DNA of 54,609 bases from SLRI01 sp964393275 (GCA_964393275.1 CAYMTA010000020.1:1-54609); one strand, 5' to 3'; shown: positions 23,174 to 32,016, counted from the stretch's first letter. Notes: generated from the letters alone by a model not told the origin. Numbers and translations are program-made.

Positions 23174-25012
23174 TTGAGCCGCGGTCGCGGCGTGCCGCCA
23201 CCCTTGTCCGCGACCCTCGGCGCCACAACGAGGCCGGAACGGAGCTGGGCCGATCTCGCCCGCTTCGCCCTGCCCTATATCTGGCCCGCGGGCGAGCCCG
23301 GCCTGCGCCTGAGCGTCGTCCTCGCCTTCGCCTGCCTGCTCGCCGCCAAGATCCTCACCGTCTACGTCCCCTTCTTCCTCAAATGGACCATCGACGCGCT
23401 GAGCGTGGCCAACCTCGCCGCCGTGCCGCTCGCCCTGATCGTGGGCTATGGCGTCGCCCGGCTGCTCGCCTCGGCCTTCCAGCAGCTCAGGGACGGCCTC
23501 TTCGCCCGGGTCGGCGCCCGCGCCGGCCGGCGGCTGGCGCTCCAGGTCTACACCCGCCTCTTCGACCTCTCGCTCCGCTACCACCTCGAGCGGCGCACCG
23601 GCGAGCTCGCCCGGGCCATCGACCGCGGCGTCAAGGCGCTCTCCTTCCTGCTGCGCACCGGCCTCTTCAGCCTCGGCCCGACCCTGCTCGAGTTCTCGAT
23701 GGTCATCGGCGTGCTGCTCTGGAACTACCCGCCGAGCTTCGCCCTGGTCACCTTCGTCACCATCGTCGGCTATGCCTGCTTCACCATCCTCACCACCAAC
23801 TGGCGGACGGTGATCCGCCGCGAGCTCAACCGCGCCGACAACGAGTTCAACGCCTCGGCGGTCGACGGGCTGATCAACTACGAGGTGGTCAAGGCGTTCG
23901 GCAACGAGAGCTTCGAGCGCCAGCGGCTGGACGGCCAGCTCGCCGCCTACGAGACCGCGGCCGTCCGCTCCGAGGTCTCGCTCGCCTGGCTGAACGGCGG
24001 CCAGGCCGCGATCCTCGCCATCGGCGTCACCCTCCTCCTCGTCATGGCCGGCCAGGGCGTGGTCGACGGCTCGATGACCATCGGCGACGTGGTGCTGCTC
24101 AACACCTTCATCTGGCAGCTCTACCAGCCCCTGAACTTCCTCGGCGTGATCTATCGCGAGATCCGCCAGTCGGTGACCGACCTCGAGCAGATCGAGGCGC
24201 TGCTCGAGCTCGAGCCCGAGGTCGCCGACGCAGCCGACGCCGTGCCGCTCGTCGTCACCGACGGCGCTGTCCGCTTCGAGGGGGTGCGCTTCGCCTACGA
24301 CCCCAGGCGACACCTGGTCGACGGCCTCGACTTCACCCTCGAGGGCGGCCGGAAGCTCGGCATCGTCGGGCCGACCGGGGCCGGCAAGTCGACCATCGTC
24401 CGCCTGCTCTTCCGCTTCTACGACACCGACGGCGGCAGCGTTTCCATCGACGGCCAGGACATCAGGAACGTCACCCAGACGTCGCTGCGCGCCCATGTCG
24501 GCCTCGTGCCGCAGGACACCGTCCTCTTCAACGACACCATCGCCGCCAATATCGGCTACGGCCGCCCCGGCGCCTCCATGGAAGCCATCGAGGACGCCGC
24601 CCGCCTCGCCCAGATCCACGACTTCATCGAAAGCCTGCCGGACGGCTATGCCACCACCGTCGGCGAGCGCGGCCTGAAACTCTCAGGGGGCGAGAAGCAG
24701 CGCGTCGCCATCGCCCGCGTCATGCTGAAGAACCCGCCGATCCTGATCCTCGACGAGGCGACCTCGGCCCTCGACAGCACCACCGAGCACACCCTCCAGG
24801 AAGCCCTCGCCCGCGCCGCCCGAGGCCGCACCACCCTCGTCATCGCCCACCGCCTCTCCACCATCACCGACGCCGACCAGATCATCGTCATGGACGAAGG
24901 CCGCGTCGTCGAGCGCGGCACCCACAGCGAGCTCGTGGCGAAAGACGGCCTCTACGCCACGCTCTGGCAGCGCCAGCAGGCGGAGGAGGGGACGCCAGCG
25001 GCCGGACCATGA
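23174..25012 (+). CDS. Atm1/HMT1-type ABC half-transporter (fused permease and ATPase)
   Basis: About 612 residues. Six membrane helices (about 45-330) are followed by an ATPase with Walker A GPTGAGKST (about 399-407), Q-loop VPQDTVLFNDT, signature LSGGEKQR, and Walker B ILILDEATSALD. The segment RTGELARAIDRGVKALSFLLR and the loop NAS AVDGLINYEVVKAFGNE are specific for the Atm1 group, which exports glutathione-linked sulfur or metal conjugates from the cytoplasm. Start is uncertain. TTG at 23174 has GAGGGAAGG upstream and normal coding bias after it; an in-frame TTG at 23105 would add 23 residues with atypical codons. Confidence 0.9.
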   Translation: MSRGRGVPPPLSATLGATTRPERSWADLARFALPYIWPAGEPGLRLSVVLAFACLLAAKILTVYVPFFLKWTIDALSVANLAAVPLALIVGYGVARLLASAFQQLRDGLFARVGARAGRRLALQVYTRLFDLSLRYHLERRTGELARAIDRGVKALSFLLRTGLFSLGPTLLEFSMVIGVLLWNYPPSFALVTFVTIVGYACFTILTTNWRTVIRRELNRADNEFNASAVDGLINYEVVKAFGNESFERQRLDGQLAAYETAAVRSEVSLAWLNGGQAAILAIGVTLLLVMAGQGVVDGSMTIGDVVLLNTFIWQLYQPLNFLGVIYREIRQSVTDLEQIEALLELEPEVADAADAVPLVVTDGAVRFEGVRFAYDPRRHLVDGLDFTLEGGRKLGIVGPTGAGKSTIVRLLFRFYDTDGGSVSIDGQDIRNVTQTSLRAHVGLVPQDTVLFNDTIAANIGYGRPGASMEAIEDAARLAQIHDFIESLPDGYATTVGERGLKLSGGEKQRVAIARVMLKNPPILILDEATSALDSTTEHTLQEALARAARGRTTLVIAHRLSTITDADQIIVMDEGRVVERGTHSELVAKDGLYATLWQRQQAEEGTPAAGP

Positions 25013-25042
25013 AAGCTCCTCTGACCGGCTCTCGGCGATCGA

Positions 25043-25738
25043 TCACTTTGTCTCGGCCGGCGGCGCGAGCTCCTTCAGGATCTCTCGTATCGGCTGCAGC
25101 GCTTCGACCGCCTTCTTGAGGTCCGCCTCGACCTTCTGGAAGTCGCTGGCATCCGGGGCCGTGCCGCCTTTCACGATCTCGAGCATGAGGATGGTGGCCG
25201 CGAGATTGGCGGAATCGATGAGCTTCTGCTCGTACTCGTCCGGCCCGAGAACGCCGTTGAGGAAGGCGACGCAGGTGTAGAAAGCCTGGTCGCGGTAGAA
25301 CTGCAGGCCCTGCGAGCGTTTGATCAGCGGTGCCACGGCCGACGCGACGGCCTGGCCATAGTCGCCACCCAGCCCGGCCTTGGCGGTGCTGGTGATGCTC
25401 TGGGGCCCCAGCAGGGCGCCGGGTGCCTCGACATTGGCGTTCAGCGCCGCCGTGATGGCGGAGCTCACCGACTGGGACACGTCCGGCGGTGGCTCGGGAC
25501 AGAATTGACCACTAAATCGCAGCCCCTTGCCTTCGTACCCACGGCCGGCGCTGCCGCTCAGTAAAATATAGGCTGACCGGTAGGCGGCGTCGCTGGACAG
25601 TGTGCTCATCACCGCGGATTTCGTTAAATAACTACTTCCGGTATATTCTTCGAGCGTTGGTGGCCTGTCATTTCTATTGCAGGCCGCTAGGCTCGACAGA
25701 CAGAGGACGGCACAAGCTCCGACAAGCAGTCTGGACAT
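25043..25738 (-). CDS. Hypothetical lipoprotein
   Basis: 231 residues. The N-terminus MSRLLVGACAVLCLSSLAACN is a lipoprotein signal with lipobox LAAC. The mature chain is mainly helical, with two further cysteines (QFCPEPPP and YTCVAFLNG) that could pair. A C-terminal helix rich in Lys/Glu (FQKVEADLKKAVEALQPIREIL) completes it. I do not recognise the family. Base composition falls toward the 5' end, with codons such as TTA and ATA rare elsewhere in the window, which suggests later acquisition or relaxed constraint. It ends 30 bases from the convergent ABC exporter. A good sigma-70 promoter lies upstream. Confidence 0.7.
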   Translation of the reverse strand: MSRLLVGACAVLCLSSLAACNRNDRPPTLEEYTGSSYLTKSAVMSTLSSDAAYRSAYILLSGSAGRGYEGKGLRFSGQFCPEPPPDVSQSVSSAITAALNANVEAPGALLGPQSITSTAKAGLGGDYGQAVASAVAPLIKRSQGLQFYRDQAFYTCVAFLNGVLGPDEYEQKLIDSANLAATILMLEIVKGGTAPDASDFQKVEADLKKAVEALQPIREILKELAPPAETK

Positions 25739-25800
25739 CGCCGCTTCTCCCGCTTGCTGCTGACCGACGGCGCTGAGAGAATATCGACCCTTTTGGAGAG

Positions 25801-25829
25801 AAATTATTCTTAATTGTGTCCATTGTCAA
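25801..25829 (-). promoter_or_regulatory. Consensus sigma-70 promoter for the lipoprotein gene
   Basis: On the minus strand: TTGACA (25829-25824), a 17-base spacer, then TAATTT (25806-25801). This is one of the two best housekeeping promoters in the window and sits in an unusually AT-rich patch (about 25760-25930). The predicted leader is about 55 bases. The rest of this intergenic stretch shows no convincing gene. Confidence 0.7.
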
Positions 25830-25957
25830 TATGAGCTGATATCGCCAAAGAACAGAAAAGTTTACTTGAGCTGGTTGATAAGCCTGTTCAATTTCCGCTG
25901 AAAGTTGAATTCCATCCGCCATCGATCCATGCGGAGCGTGCGGCGCGACAAGCCCTA

Positions 25958-25987
25958 GTGACCCGATGTGGCATTACCCCCTATATG
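25958..25987 (+). promoter_or_regulatory. Possible promoter for the nrdR-rib operon
   Basis: GTGACC (25958-25963), 18 bases, then TATATG (25982-25987). The -10 is good and the -35 weak. A start near 25994 would give a leader of about 32 bases before nrdR. No FMN riboswitch-like sequence is seen in this short leader. Confidence 0.35.
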
Positions 25988-26025
25988 AGCGCCAACAGTC
26001 AGCGTGATGGGGCGGGATAGAGCCG

Positions 26026-26493
26026 ATGCGGTGCCCGTTTTGCGGTTCCGAGGATACGCAGGTGAAGGATTCGCGGCCCGTCGAGGACGGGACCTCGATC
26101 CGCCGGCGACGGCAGTGCACGGCCTGCGGGGCGCGCTTCACCACCTTCGAGCGGGTGCAGCTCCGCGACCTCGTGGTCTTGAAGAAGGACGGCAAGCGCG
26201 TGCCCTTCGACCGCGACAAGCTGGCGCGCTCGATCGCCATCGCGGTCAGGAAGCGCGGCGTCGACCAGGAGCAGATCGAGCGCATCGTCAACGGCATCGT
26301 CCGGCGGATCGAGACCAGCGGCGAGCACGAGGTGCCGACCACGCGGATCGGCGAGCTCGCCATGGAATCCCTGGCCAAGCTGGACGAGGTCGCCTATGTC
26401 CGCTTCGCCTCGGTCTATCGCGATTTCGCCAATGCGCGCGATTTCGAGGAGTTCATCAGTCGCCTGCCCGAGGCCGACGAAGCCGAACCGTGA
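26026..26493 (+). CDS. nrdR: Transcriptional repressor NrdR
   Basis: 155 residues. The zinc ribbon uses C3, C6, C31 and C34 (MRCPFCGSEDTQVKDSRP, RRRQCTACGARFTTFE), followed by the ATP-cone domain (VVLKKDGKRVPFDRDKLARSI... to EFISRL). NrdR binds ATP/dATP and represses ribonucleotide reductase genes. It is the first gene of the riboflavin operon, an arrangement common in alphaproteobacteria. Its TGA overlaps an in-frame GTG that could start RibD. Confidence 0.97.
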   Translation: MRCPFCGSEDTQVKDSRPVEDGTSIRRRRQCTACGARFTTFERVQLRDLVVLKKDGKRVPFDRDKLARSIAIAVRKRGVDQEQIERIVNGIVRRIETSGEHEVPTTRIGELAMESLAKLDEVAYVRFASVYRDFANARDFEEFISRLPEADEAEP

Positions 26494-26504
26494 CCACCTC
26501 CATC

Positions 26505-27539
26505 ATGTCCGATCCGACCGATGCCCGCTTCATGGGCCTGGCCCTCGCCTTGGGCGAGCGCCATCTGGGCCTGACCGCCCCCAACCCCTCGGTCGGCTGC
26601 GTCATCGTCAAGGACGGCCGAGTCGTCGGCCGGGGCTGGACCCAGCCGGGCGGCCGGCCGCACGCCGAGGCCGAGGCCCTGGCCCGCGCCGGCGAGGCAG
26701 CCCAAGGTGCCACCGCCTATGTCACGCTCGAGCCCTGCTCGAACTGGGGCAAGACCCCCCCCTGCACCAAGGGCCTGATCGAGGCCGGCATCGCCCGCGT
26801 CGTCGTCGGCTGCGTCGACCCGGACCCGCGGGTCGACGGCAAGGGCATCGCCGGGCTCGAGCAGGCCGGGATCGAGGTCCGGGTCGGCGTGCGCGAGGCC
26901 GAGGCGCTGGCGCAGAATCTGGGCCTCTATCGCCGCATTCGCCTGGGCCGGCCGATGATCGGCCTCAAGCTGGCGATGAGCCTCGATGGCCGCATCGCCA
27001 CGCGCACCGGCGACAGCCGATGGATCACCGGCGAGGCCGCCCGCGCCTTCGGCCACAGGCTGCGGGCGACCCACGACGCCATCATGATCGGCAGCGGCAC
27101 GGCGCTGGCCGACGACCCCCTGCTTTCCTGCCGCCTGCCCGGGCTCGAGGACCGCTCGCCGGTGCGCGTCGTCATGGACCGCCGGGGCCGCCTTTCACCC
27201 CAAAGCCGGCTCAAGGCGACGGCCGACCGCCTGCCGCTCGTCCACGTCACCGCCACCGACGGCGACACCTCGCTCGCGGCCGTCTTGACCCGCCTCGCCG
27301 ACCAAGGCATCACACGTCTTCTGGTCGAGGGCGGAGCCACGCTCGCCACGAGCCTGCTCGGGGCCGGCCTCGTCGATCGGCTCTACGTCTTCTCGGCACC
27401 CTCGCTGATCGGCGGCGACGGCCTGGCCTCCATCCAGAGCCTCGGCGTCGAGCGGATGGCCGAGGTCCGAAGCTGGCGTGTGGCCGATACGAGGCTGCTC
27501 GGCCCCGACCGGTACAGCGTGCTCGAGCCCGAAGGTTAG
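26505..27539 (+). CDS. ribD: Bifunctional riboflavin biosynthesis deaminase/reductase
   Basis: 344 residues. The N-terminal deaminase (about 1-125) has the zinc motif HAEAEAL and EPCSNWGKTPPCT. The C-terminal reductase (about 145-340) has GLKLAMSLDGRIATRTGDSRWITG and LLVEGGATLATSLL. It converts the GTP-cyclohydrolase II product to 5-amino-6-ribitylamino-uracil phosphate. The ATG at 26505 is chosen because it places the conserved helix near the N-terminus; GTG at 26490, overlapping the nrdR stop, is an alternative that adds five residues. Confidence 0.96.
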   Translation: MSDPTDARFMGLALALGERHLGLTAPNPSVGCVIVKDGRVVGRGWTQPGGRPHAEAEALARAGEAAQGATAYVTLEPCSNWGKTPPCTKGLIEAGIARVVVGCVDPDPRVDGKGIAGLEQAGIEVRVGVREAEALAQNLGLYRRIRLGRPMIGLKLAMSLDGRIATRTGDSRWITGEAARAFGHRLRATHDAIMIGSGTALADDPLLSCRLPGLEDRSPVRVVMDRRGRLSPQSRLKATADRLPLVHVTATDGDTSLAAVLTRLADQGITRLLVEGGATLATSLLGAGLVDRLYVFSAPSLIGGDGLASIQSLGVERMAEVRSWRVADTRLLGPDRYSVLEPEG

Positions 27540-27552
27540 CAAAGACAGGTCG

Positions 27553-28164
27553 ATGTTCACCGGCATCATCACCCATCAGGGCCTGATCTCGAAGGTCGAG
27601 GACAAGGATGGCGGCCGCCGGCTGGAGATCCGCGCGGCGGGCCTCGACCTCGACCGTCTCGCCATCGGCGCCTCCGTCGCCCATTCCGGCGTCTGTCTCA
27701 CCGTCGCGGGGAAGACGGGCGACGGCTATGCCGTCTACGCCTCGCCGGAGACCCTGGCGCGCACCACGCTCGGCACCTGGCGGGTGGGCGACGCGGTCAA
27801 TCTCGAAACCTCGCTTCGCCTCGGCGACGAGCTCGGCGGCCATCTCGTCTTCGGCCATGTCGACGGGCAGGGCCGGATCGCCACGATCGAGCCCGTGGGC
27901 GAGAGCTTTCGCCTCGTCCTCGATCTGCCATCGGACCTGCGCCCGCTGGTCGCGGTCAAGGGCTCGATCGCCGTGGACGGCATCTCGCTCACCGTCAACG
28001 AGGTGACGGAGGCCGGCGTCGGGCTCATGATCATCCCGCATTCCTGGTCCGTCACCACGCTCCGCCACCGCCGCCCCGGCGACGCGGTCAACATCGAGGC
28101 CGACATGCTCGCCCGCTACGTCGCCCGCCAGCTCCAGTTCGTGTCCGGCGGAGATCACCCTTGA
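27553..28164 (+). CDS. ribE: Riboflavin synthase, alpha chain
   Basis: 203 residues in two homologous halves, each a lumazine-binding barrel. Half one opens MFTGIITHQGLI and contains AHSGVCLTV. Half two starts GDELGGHLVFGHVDGQG and contains VDGISLTVNEV. It dismutates two 6,7-dimethyl-8-ribityllumazine molecules to riboflavin. Start ATG at 27553 is 13 bases past ribD. Its TGA overlaps the TTG of the next gene. Confidence 0.96.
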   Translation: MFTGIITHQGLISKVEDKDGGRRLEIRAAGLDLDRLAIGASVAHSGVCLTVAGKTGDGYAVYASPETLARTTLGTWRVGDAVNLETSLRLGDELGGHLVFGHVDGQGRIATIEPVGESFRLVLDLPSDLRPLVAVKGSIAVDGISLTVNEVTEAGVGLMIIPHSWSVTTLRHRRPGDAVNIEADMLARYVARQLQFVSGGDHP

Positions 28165-29282
28165 GCGACGCCGACTTCCTCTCGTCGATCGAGGACGTGC
28201 TCGAGGACGCGCGCCAGGGCAAGATGTTCATCCTGGTCGACGACGAGAGCCGCGAGAACGAGGGCGACCTCGTCATCCCGGCCGAGTTCTGCGACGCCGC
28301 CGCCGTCAACTTCATGGCCAAGCACGGCCGCGGCCTGATCTGCCTGGCGCTGAGCCGCCAGCGCTGCGAGAAGCTCGGCCTGCCGCTCATGGCCCAGGGC
28401 AACGAGCCCCGCCTCTCGACCGCCTTCACCATCAGCATCGAGGCGCGGGACGGGGTCACCACCGGCATCTCGGCGGCCGACCGGGCGCACACCATCAAGG
28501 TCGCCATCGATCCCGAGAGCGAGCGCAATGACCTCGTCGCTCCCGGCCACATCTTCCCGCTCATGGCCCGGGACGGCGGGGTGCTCGTCCGTACCGGCCA
28601 CACCGAGGCCGCGGTCGATCTCTCGCGCCTCGCCGGGCTTGATCCGTCCGGCGTGATCTGCGAGATCATGAACGACGACGGCACCATGGCGCGGCTGCCC
28701 GACCTCGTCGCCTTCGCCCAGCTCCACGGCCTCAAGGTCGCGAAGATCGCCGACCTGATCGCCTATCGCCTCAAGCACGACCGGCTGGTCGAGCGCGACA
28801 TCGCCACCACCTTCACCAGCCGCTTCGGCGGCGATTTCCGCCTGCAAATCTATGTCAACGTCCTCGACGGCGTGGAGCACGTGGCGCTGGTCAAGGGCGA
28901 CGTCGGCGCGGGCGGGCCGGTGCTGGTGCGCGTCCACGCCGTCAACATGCTGCAGGACCTGCTCGGCGAGGGCGAGAGCGGCCGCGGCGACCAGCTCCAC
29001 CAGGCGATGCGGATGATCGGCGAGGCGGGCAGGGGGGTCGTGGTGCTGCTGCGCGAGCCCTCGCCCACCAGCATCTCCGAGCGGGTCAAGGTCGCCCTCG
29101 GCCACCACCCGCAGCCGCCGGCCGACCTTCGCGTCTACGGCATCGGCGCCCAGATCCTGGGCGATCTCGGTGTCACCGACATGATCCTCCTCTCCAATAC
29201 CGGCCGCACCATCGTCGGCCTCGAAGGCTACAACCTGCGGGTCGTCGAGACCCGGCCGATCCCCGCCGAAGGAGCGCGCTGA
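28161..29282 (+). CDS. ribB: DHBP synthase with degenerate GTP cyclohydrolase II domain (RibBX-type)
   Basis: 373 residues. The N-terminal half (about 1-205) is a complete 3,4-dihydroxy-2-butanone-4-phosphate synthase: ILVDDESRENEGDLVIPAE (metal-binding acidic loop), GLICLALS, DGVTTGISAADRA and the FPLMARDGGVLVRTGHTEAAVDLSRLAGL block. The C-terminal half resembles cyclohydrolase II but lacks the zinc cysteines: where active RibA has the HSECLTGD and CDCG region, this protein has VHAVNMLQDLLGEG. So only DHBP synthesis is expected, and an active ribA must lie elsewhere. Start TTG overlaps the ribE stop; its TGA overlaps the ribH ATG. Confidence 0.92.
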   Translation: MSDADFLSSIEDVLEDARQGKMFILVDDESRENEGDLVIPAEFCDAAAVNFMAKHGRGLICLALSRQRCEKLGLPLMAQGNEPRLSTAFTISIEARDGVTTGISAADRAHTIKVAIDPESERNDLVAPGHIFPLMARDGGVLVRTGHTEAAVDLSRLAGLDPSGVICEIMNDDGTMARLPDLVAFAQLHGLKVAKIADLIAYRLKHDRLVERDIATTFTSRFGGDFRLQIYVNVLDGVEHVALVKGDVGAGGPVLVRVHAVNMLQDLLGEGESGRGDQLHQAMRMIGEAGRGVVVLLREPSPTSISERVKVALGHHPQPPADLRVYGIGAQILGDLGVTDMILLSNTGRTIVGLEGYNLRVVETRPIPAEGAR

Positions 29283-29770
29283 TGGCCGGCGTCTCCGCCA
29301 CGACCGAGGTCCCGAACCTGTGGGGCGTGCGCATCCTCGTCGTCGAGGCCCGTTACCACGCGGCCATCAACGACATGCTGCTCGAAGGCGCGCACGCCGT
29401 GCTCCGGGCCGCCGGTGCCAAGGTCGAAGAACTGACCGTGCCCGGTGCCCTGGAGATTCCGCCCGCCATCCGCATCGCGCATCTGCATGGCCCCCAATCG
29501 GGGGACAGCAGCTTTGCCGGCTACGTGGCGCTGGGCTGCGTCATCCGCGGCGAGACCACCCATTACGAGCTGGTGGCCGGCGAGAGCGCGCGCGGCATCA
29601 CCGAGCTCGGCACGGCCCACGGCCTCGCCATCGGCAATGGCATCCTGACCGTCGAGAACGAGGTTCAGGCGATCGAGCGCGCCGATCCCGCCCGCCAGGA
29701 CAAGGGCGGCCATGCCGCCCTCGCCGCCTTGACCCTTATCGCCTTCCGGCGCCGGTTCGCGAGCCGATGA
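29282..29770 (+). CDS. ribH: 6,7-dimethyl-8-ribityllumazine synthase
   Basis: 162 residues. VRILVVEARYHAAINDMLLEGA, the VPGALEIPPAIRIA loop, ALGCVIRGETTHYELVAGE and GNGILTVENEVQAIERA are the family core, with the catalytic His in the THYE segment. It condenses DHBP with the ribitylaminouracil, using products of ribB and ribD in the same operon. Start and stop both overlap the neighbours by one to four bases. Confidence 0.97.
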   Translation: MAGVSATTEVPNLWGVRILVVEARYHAAINDMLLEGAHAVLRAAGAKVEELTVPGALEIPPAIRIAHLHGPQSGDSSFAGYVALGCVIRGETTHYELVAGESARGITELGTAHGLAIGNGILTVENEVQAIERADPARQDKGGHAALAALTLIAFRRRFASR

Positions 29771-30273
29771 GCGAAGCCCCGCTCCGGCCCTCCGCGATCA
29801 AGCCCGTCCTCAACAAACGGCGTGCCGCCCGCTTCGCCGCCGTCCAGGCGCTCTACCAGGCCGATGCCGGCGATGTCGCCATCGACCGCGTCGTGGCCGA
29901 GTTCCAGGCCCATCGCTTGGCCGAGATCTTCGAGCCGCTCGAGCTCGACCAGCCCTCGCCCGCGGTCGATGCGAAGTGGTTCGCGATCCTGGCCGGCGGC
30001 GCCTGGCAGGCCCGGGACCGGCTCGATCCCGCGATCGAGGCCTGCCTCGCCTCTGGCTGGACCCTCGCCCGCTGCGGCTTTCTCCTCCGCGCCTGCCTTC
30101 GGGCCGGCGCCTTCGAGCTCGCCGAGCGCACCGACGTGCCGGTCAGGGTCGTGCTCAACGAGTATGTCGAGCTGGCGCATCTCTTCTTCAGCGGCGACGA
30201 GCCGTCCTTCATCAATGCCGTGCTCGACCGCCTCGCACCCGTGCTCCGCCCCGCCCCGAGCGCGGTGACCTGA
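29767..30273 (+). CDS. nusB: Transcription antitermination protein NusB
   Basis: 168 residues, all helical. The opening is KRRAARFAAVQALYQADAG, the middle WFAILAGGAWQARDRLDPAIEACLA, and the end VVLNEYVELAHLFFSGDEPSFINAVLDRLA. NusB with NusE (S10) binds boxA RNA in rRNA antitermination. Start ATG at 29767 is within the ribH stop (ATGA). Linkage ribH-nusB-thiL is widespread in proteobacteria. Confidence 0.96.
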   Translation: MSEAPLRPSAIKPVLNKRRAARFAAVQALYQADAGDVAIDRVVAEFQAHRLAEIFEPLELDQPSPAVDAKWFAILAGGAWQARDRLDPAIEACLASGWTLARCGFLLRACLRAGAFELAERTDVPVRVVLNEYVELAHLFFSGDEPSFINAVLDRLAPVLRPAPSAVT

Positions 30274-30308
30274 TGTCGCCCGGCCAGCCGATGCAGGGAG
30301 CCGACCAC

Positions 30309-31262
30309 ATGGGCGAGTTCGACCTCATCGACCGCCTGTTGAAGCCGCTCGCCAAGGGCTTCCCGGGCGCCCTCGACCTCACCGACGACGCGGCCCTGGT
30401 CGATGTGCCACAGGGCCGCTCGCTCGCCATCGCCAAGGACGCCATCGTCGAGGGCGTGCATTTCCTGGCCACGGATCCGCCCGAGACGGTCGCGGCCAAG
30501 CTGCTCCGCGTCAATCTCTCCGACCTCGCCGCCATGGGGGCGACACCACTCGCCTACCTCTCCGTCATCGCCCGGCCGAAGGGCCTGACCGATGCCTGGC
30601 TCGCGGGCTTCGCCGCCGGCCTCGCCGCCGACCAAAAGGCCTTCGGCCTGCACCTGATCGGTGGCGATCTGGTCTCGACCCCGGGACCGCTGCTCCTCTC
30701 CTGCACCATCCTGGGCCTCGTGCCCAGGGGCCGTGCCCTGACCCGGAGCGCCGCCAGGCCCGGCGACCGCATCTGGGTCTCCGGCACGCTCGGCGACGGG
30801 GCTCTCGGCCTGCGCGTGCTCAAGGGCCTCGCCGTCACCGAGGACGAGGCCTTCTACCTCGTCGAGCGCTACCGCCGCCCGCAACCCCGGACCGCCCTCG
30901 GCCCCCGCCTCGTCGGCCTCGCCCACGCCGCGATCGACGTCTCCGATGGCCTCGTCGCCGACCTCGGCCACATCCTCGAGGCCTCGGCCGTGGCGGCGAA
31001 CATCGACGCCGACGCCCTGCCGCTCTCAGCCGTCGCCCGGGGCTTGCCCGGCTGCCACGACGCGGCGCTGGTCGGCGGCGACGATTACGAGCTGCTCTTC
31101 ACCGCCCCGGATTCCGCCACCTCGAAAATCGAGGCGCTGGCCCAAGAGCTCGACCTGCCGCTGACCGCCATCGGCCGCATCGAGGCGGGCCAGGGCCTCG
31201 CCGTCACCGACGCCAGCGGCAAGGCGATCGAGCCGGACGGCCTCGGCTGGCGGCATTTCTGA
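30309..31262 (+). CDS. thiL: Thiamine-monophosphate kinase
   Basis: 317 residues. It phosphorylates thiamine monophosphate to the diphosphate cofactor. Signatures: GEFDLIDRLLKP at the start, DLTDDAALVD, the Mg-binding RVNLSDLAAMGATP, LIGGDLVSTPGPL, IDVSDGLVADLGHI, and GGDDYELLFT. Start 30309 is preceded by AGGGAG and matches the family N-terminus. An ATG at 30273 overlapping the nusB stop is a possible alternative. Confidence 0.95.
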   Translation: MGEFDLIDRLLKPLAKGFPGALDLTDDAALVDVPQGRSLAIAKDAIVEGVHFLATDPPETVAAKLLRVNLSDLAAMGATPLAYLSVIARPKGLTDAWLAGFAAGLAADQKAFGLHLIGGDLVSTPGPLLLSCTILGLVPRGRALTRSAARPGDRIWVSGTLGDGALGLRVLKGLAVTEDEAFYLVERYRRPQPRTALGPRLVGLAHAAIDVSDGLVADLGHILEASAVAANIDADALPLSAVARGLPGCHDAALVGGDDYELLFTAPDSATSKIEALAQELDLPLTAIGRIEAGQGLAVTDASGKAIEPDGLGWRHF

Positions 31263-31269
31263 AGCGGCC

Positions 31270-32016
31270 ATGAGCAGCGCCGCCAGCCCGACACTCGTTC
31301 ACGCGCCGCCGCGGCGCGGCGACCAGCCGATCCCCTGCCACGTCCTGGCGCCGGAAGGTCCCGCCACCGGCCTCGTCCTCCTGCTGCACGGTCGGGATGG
31401 CGCCGGCCGCTCGCCGCATATCGTGCCCATCGCCGATGCCTATCTCGCCCGGGGCTGGCGCGTCGTCGCCCCCGACCTGCCGCATTCCAGGGCCACAGCC
31501 GATTCCGGACCGCCCGAGCTCTACACCATGAGCGGCCACCTCGAGGACGCGGCCGCGGTGCTCCAGTGGGCCCGCGACACCTGGCCGGTCGATGCCAGGA
31601 GGCTGGCCCTCGCCGGGCACAGCGTCGGCGCCTGGGCCGCCGCCCGGCTCGCCGCCGCGACGCCAGCGCTCGACCATCTGCTCGGCGTCTCGCCGGTCTT
31701 CTCCGGCAGGGCGCTGCTCGCCGCCCGCCGTGCCATGGGTGCGCCGGCGGTCCACGCGCTCCGCCGGGAGGCGCCGGCCATGCTGGCCGAGCTTTCGACC
31801 ATCAAGGCCACCCCGGCCCTGCGCCGCGTCACCGCTCCCGTCGCGGTCGTCACCGGGGCAAGCGACGGCATCGTCCCGCCCGCCGTCGCCCGCGCCTGGT
31901 TTCGCGCTTCCGCCGGCGCCTGCTTCTATATGGCGCTCCCCGGCCAGCATCACTGCCCGGAAGGTCCCGCCTACGACAGGGCGCTGGCCGCCGCCCTCGA
32001 CGCCGCCGCCGCCTGA
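31270..32016 (+). CDS. Alpha/beta hydrolase (dienelactone-hydrolase-like)
   Basis: 248 residues of the alpha/beta-hydrolase fold. LVLLLHGRDGAG forms the oxyanion-hole strand, the nucleophile elbow is GHSVG (Ser about 118), the acid is probably in VVTGASDGIVP, and the His in GQHHCPEGP. No signal peptide. Substrate not determinable. It begins seven bases after thiL and may be the last gene of the rib operon. Confidence 0.82.
   Translation: MSSAASPTLVHAPPRRGDQPIPCHVLAPEGPATGLVLLLHGRDGAGRSPHIVPIADAYLARGWRVVAPDLPHSRATADSGPPELYTMSGHLEDAAAVLQWARDTWPVDARRLALAGHSVGAWAAARLAAATPALDHLLGVSPVFSGRALLAARRAMGAPAVHALRREAPAMLAELSTIKATPALRRVTAPVAVVTGASDGIVPPAVARAWFRASAGACFYMALPGQHHCPEGPAYDRALAAALDAAAA

Noticed and set aside
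25674..25922. 82-codon minus-strand frame over the lipoprotein 5' end and promoter patch
   Set aside because: It overlaps the lipoprotein in another frame and covers the promoter. It has no family match and no ribosome-binding site.
25970..25995. NrdR box before nrdR
   Set aside because: The CCCCTATATGAG sequence matches only about half of the NrdR consensus and is present once; NrdR boxes normally come in pairs before ribonucleotide reductase genes.
25930..26025. FMN riboswitch for the riboflavin operon
   Set aside because: The leader is too short and lacks the conserved RFN-element segments.
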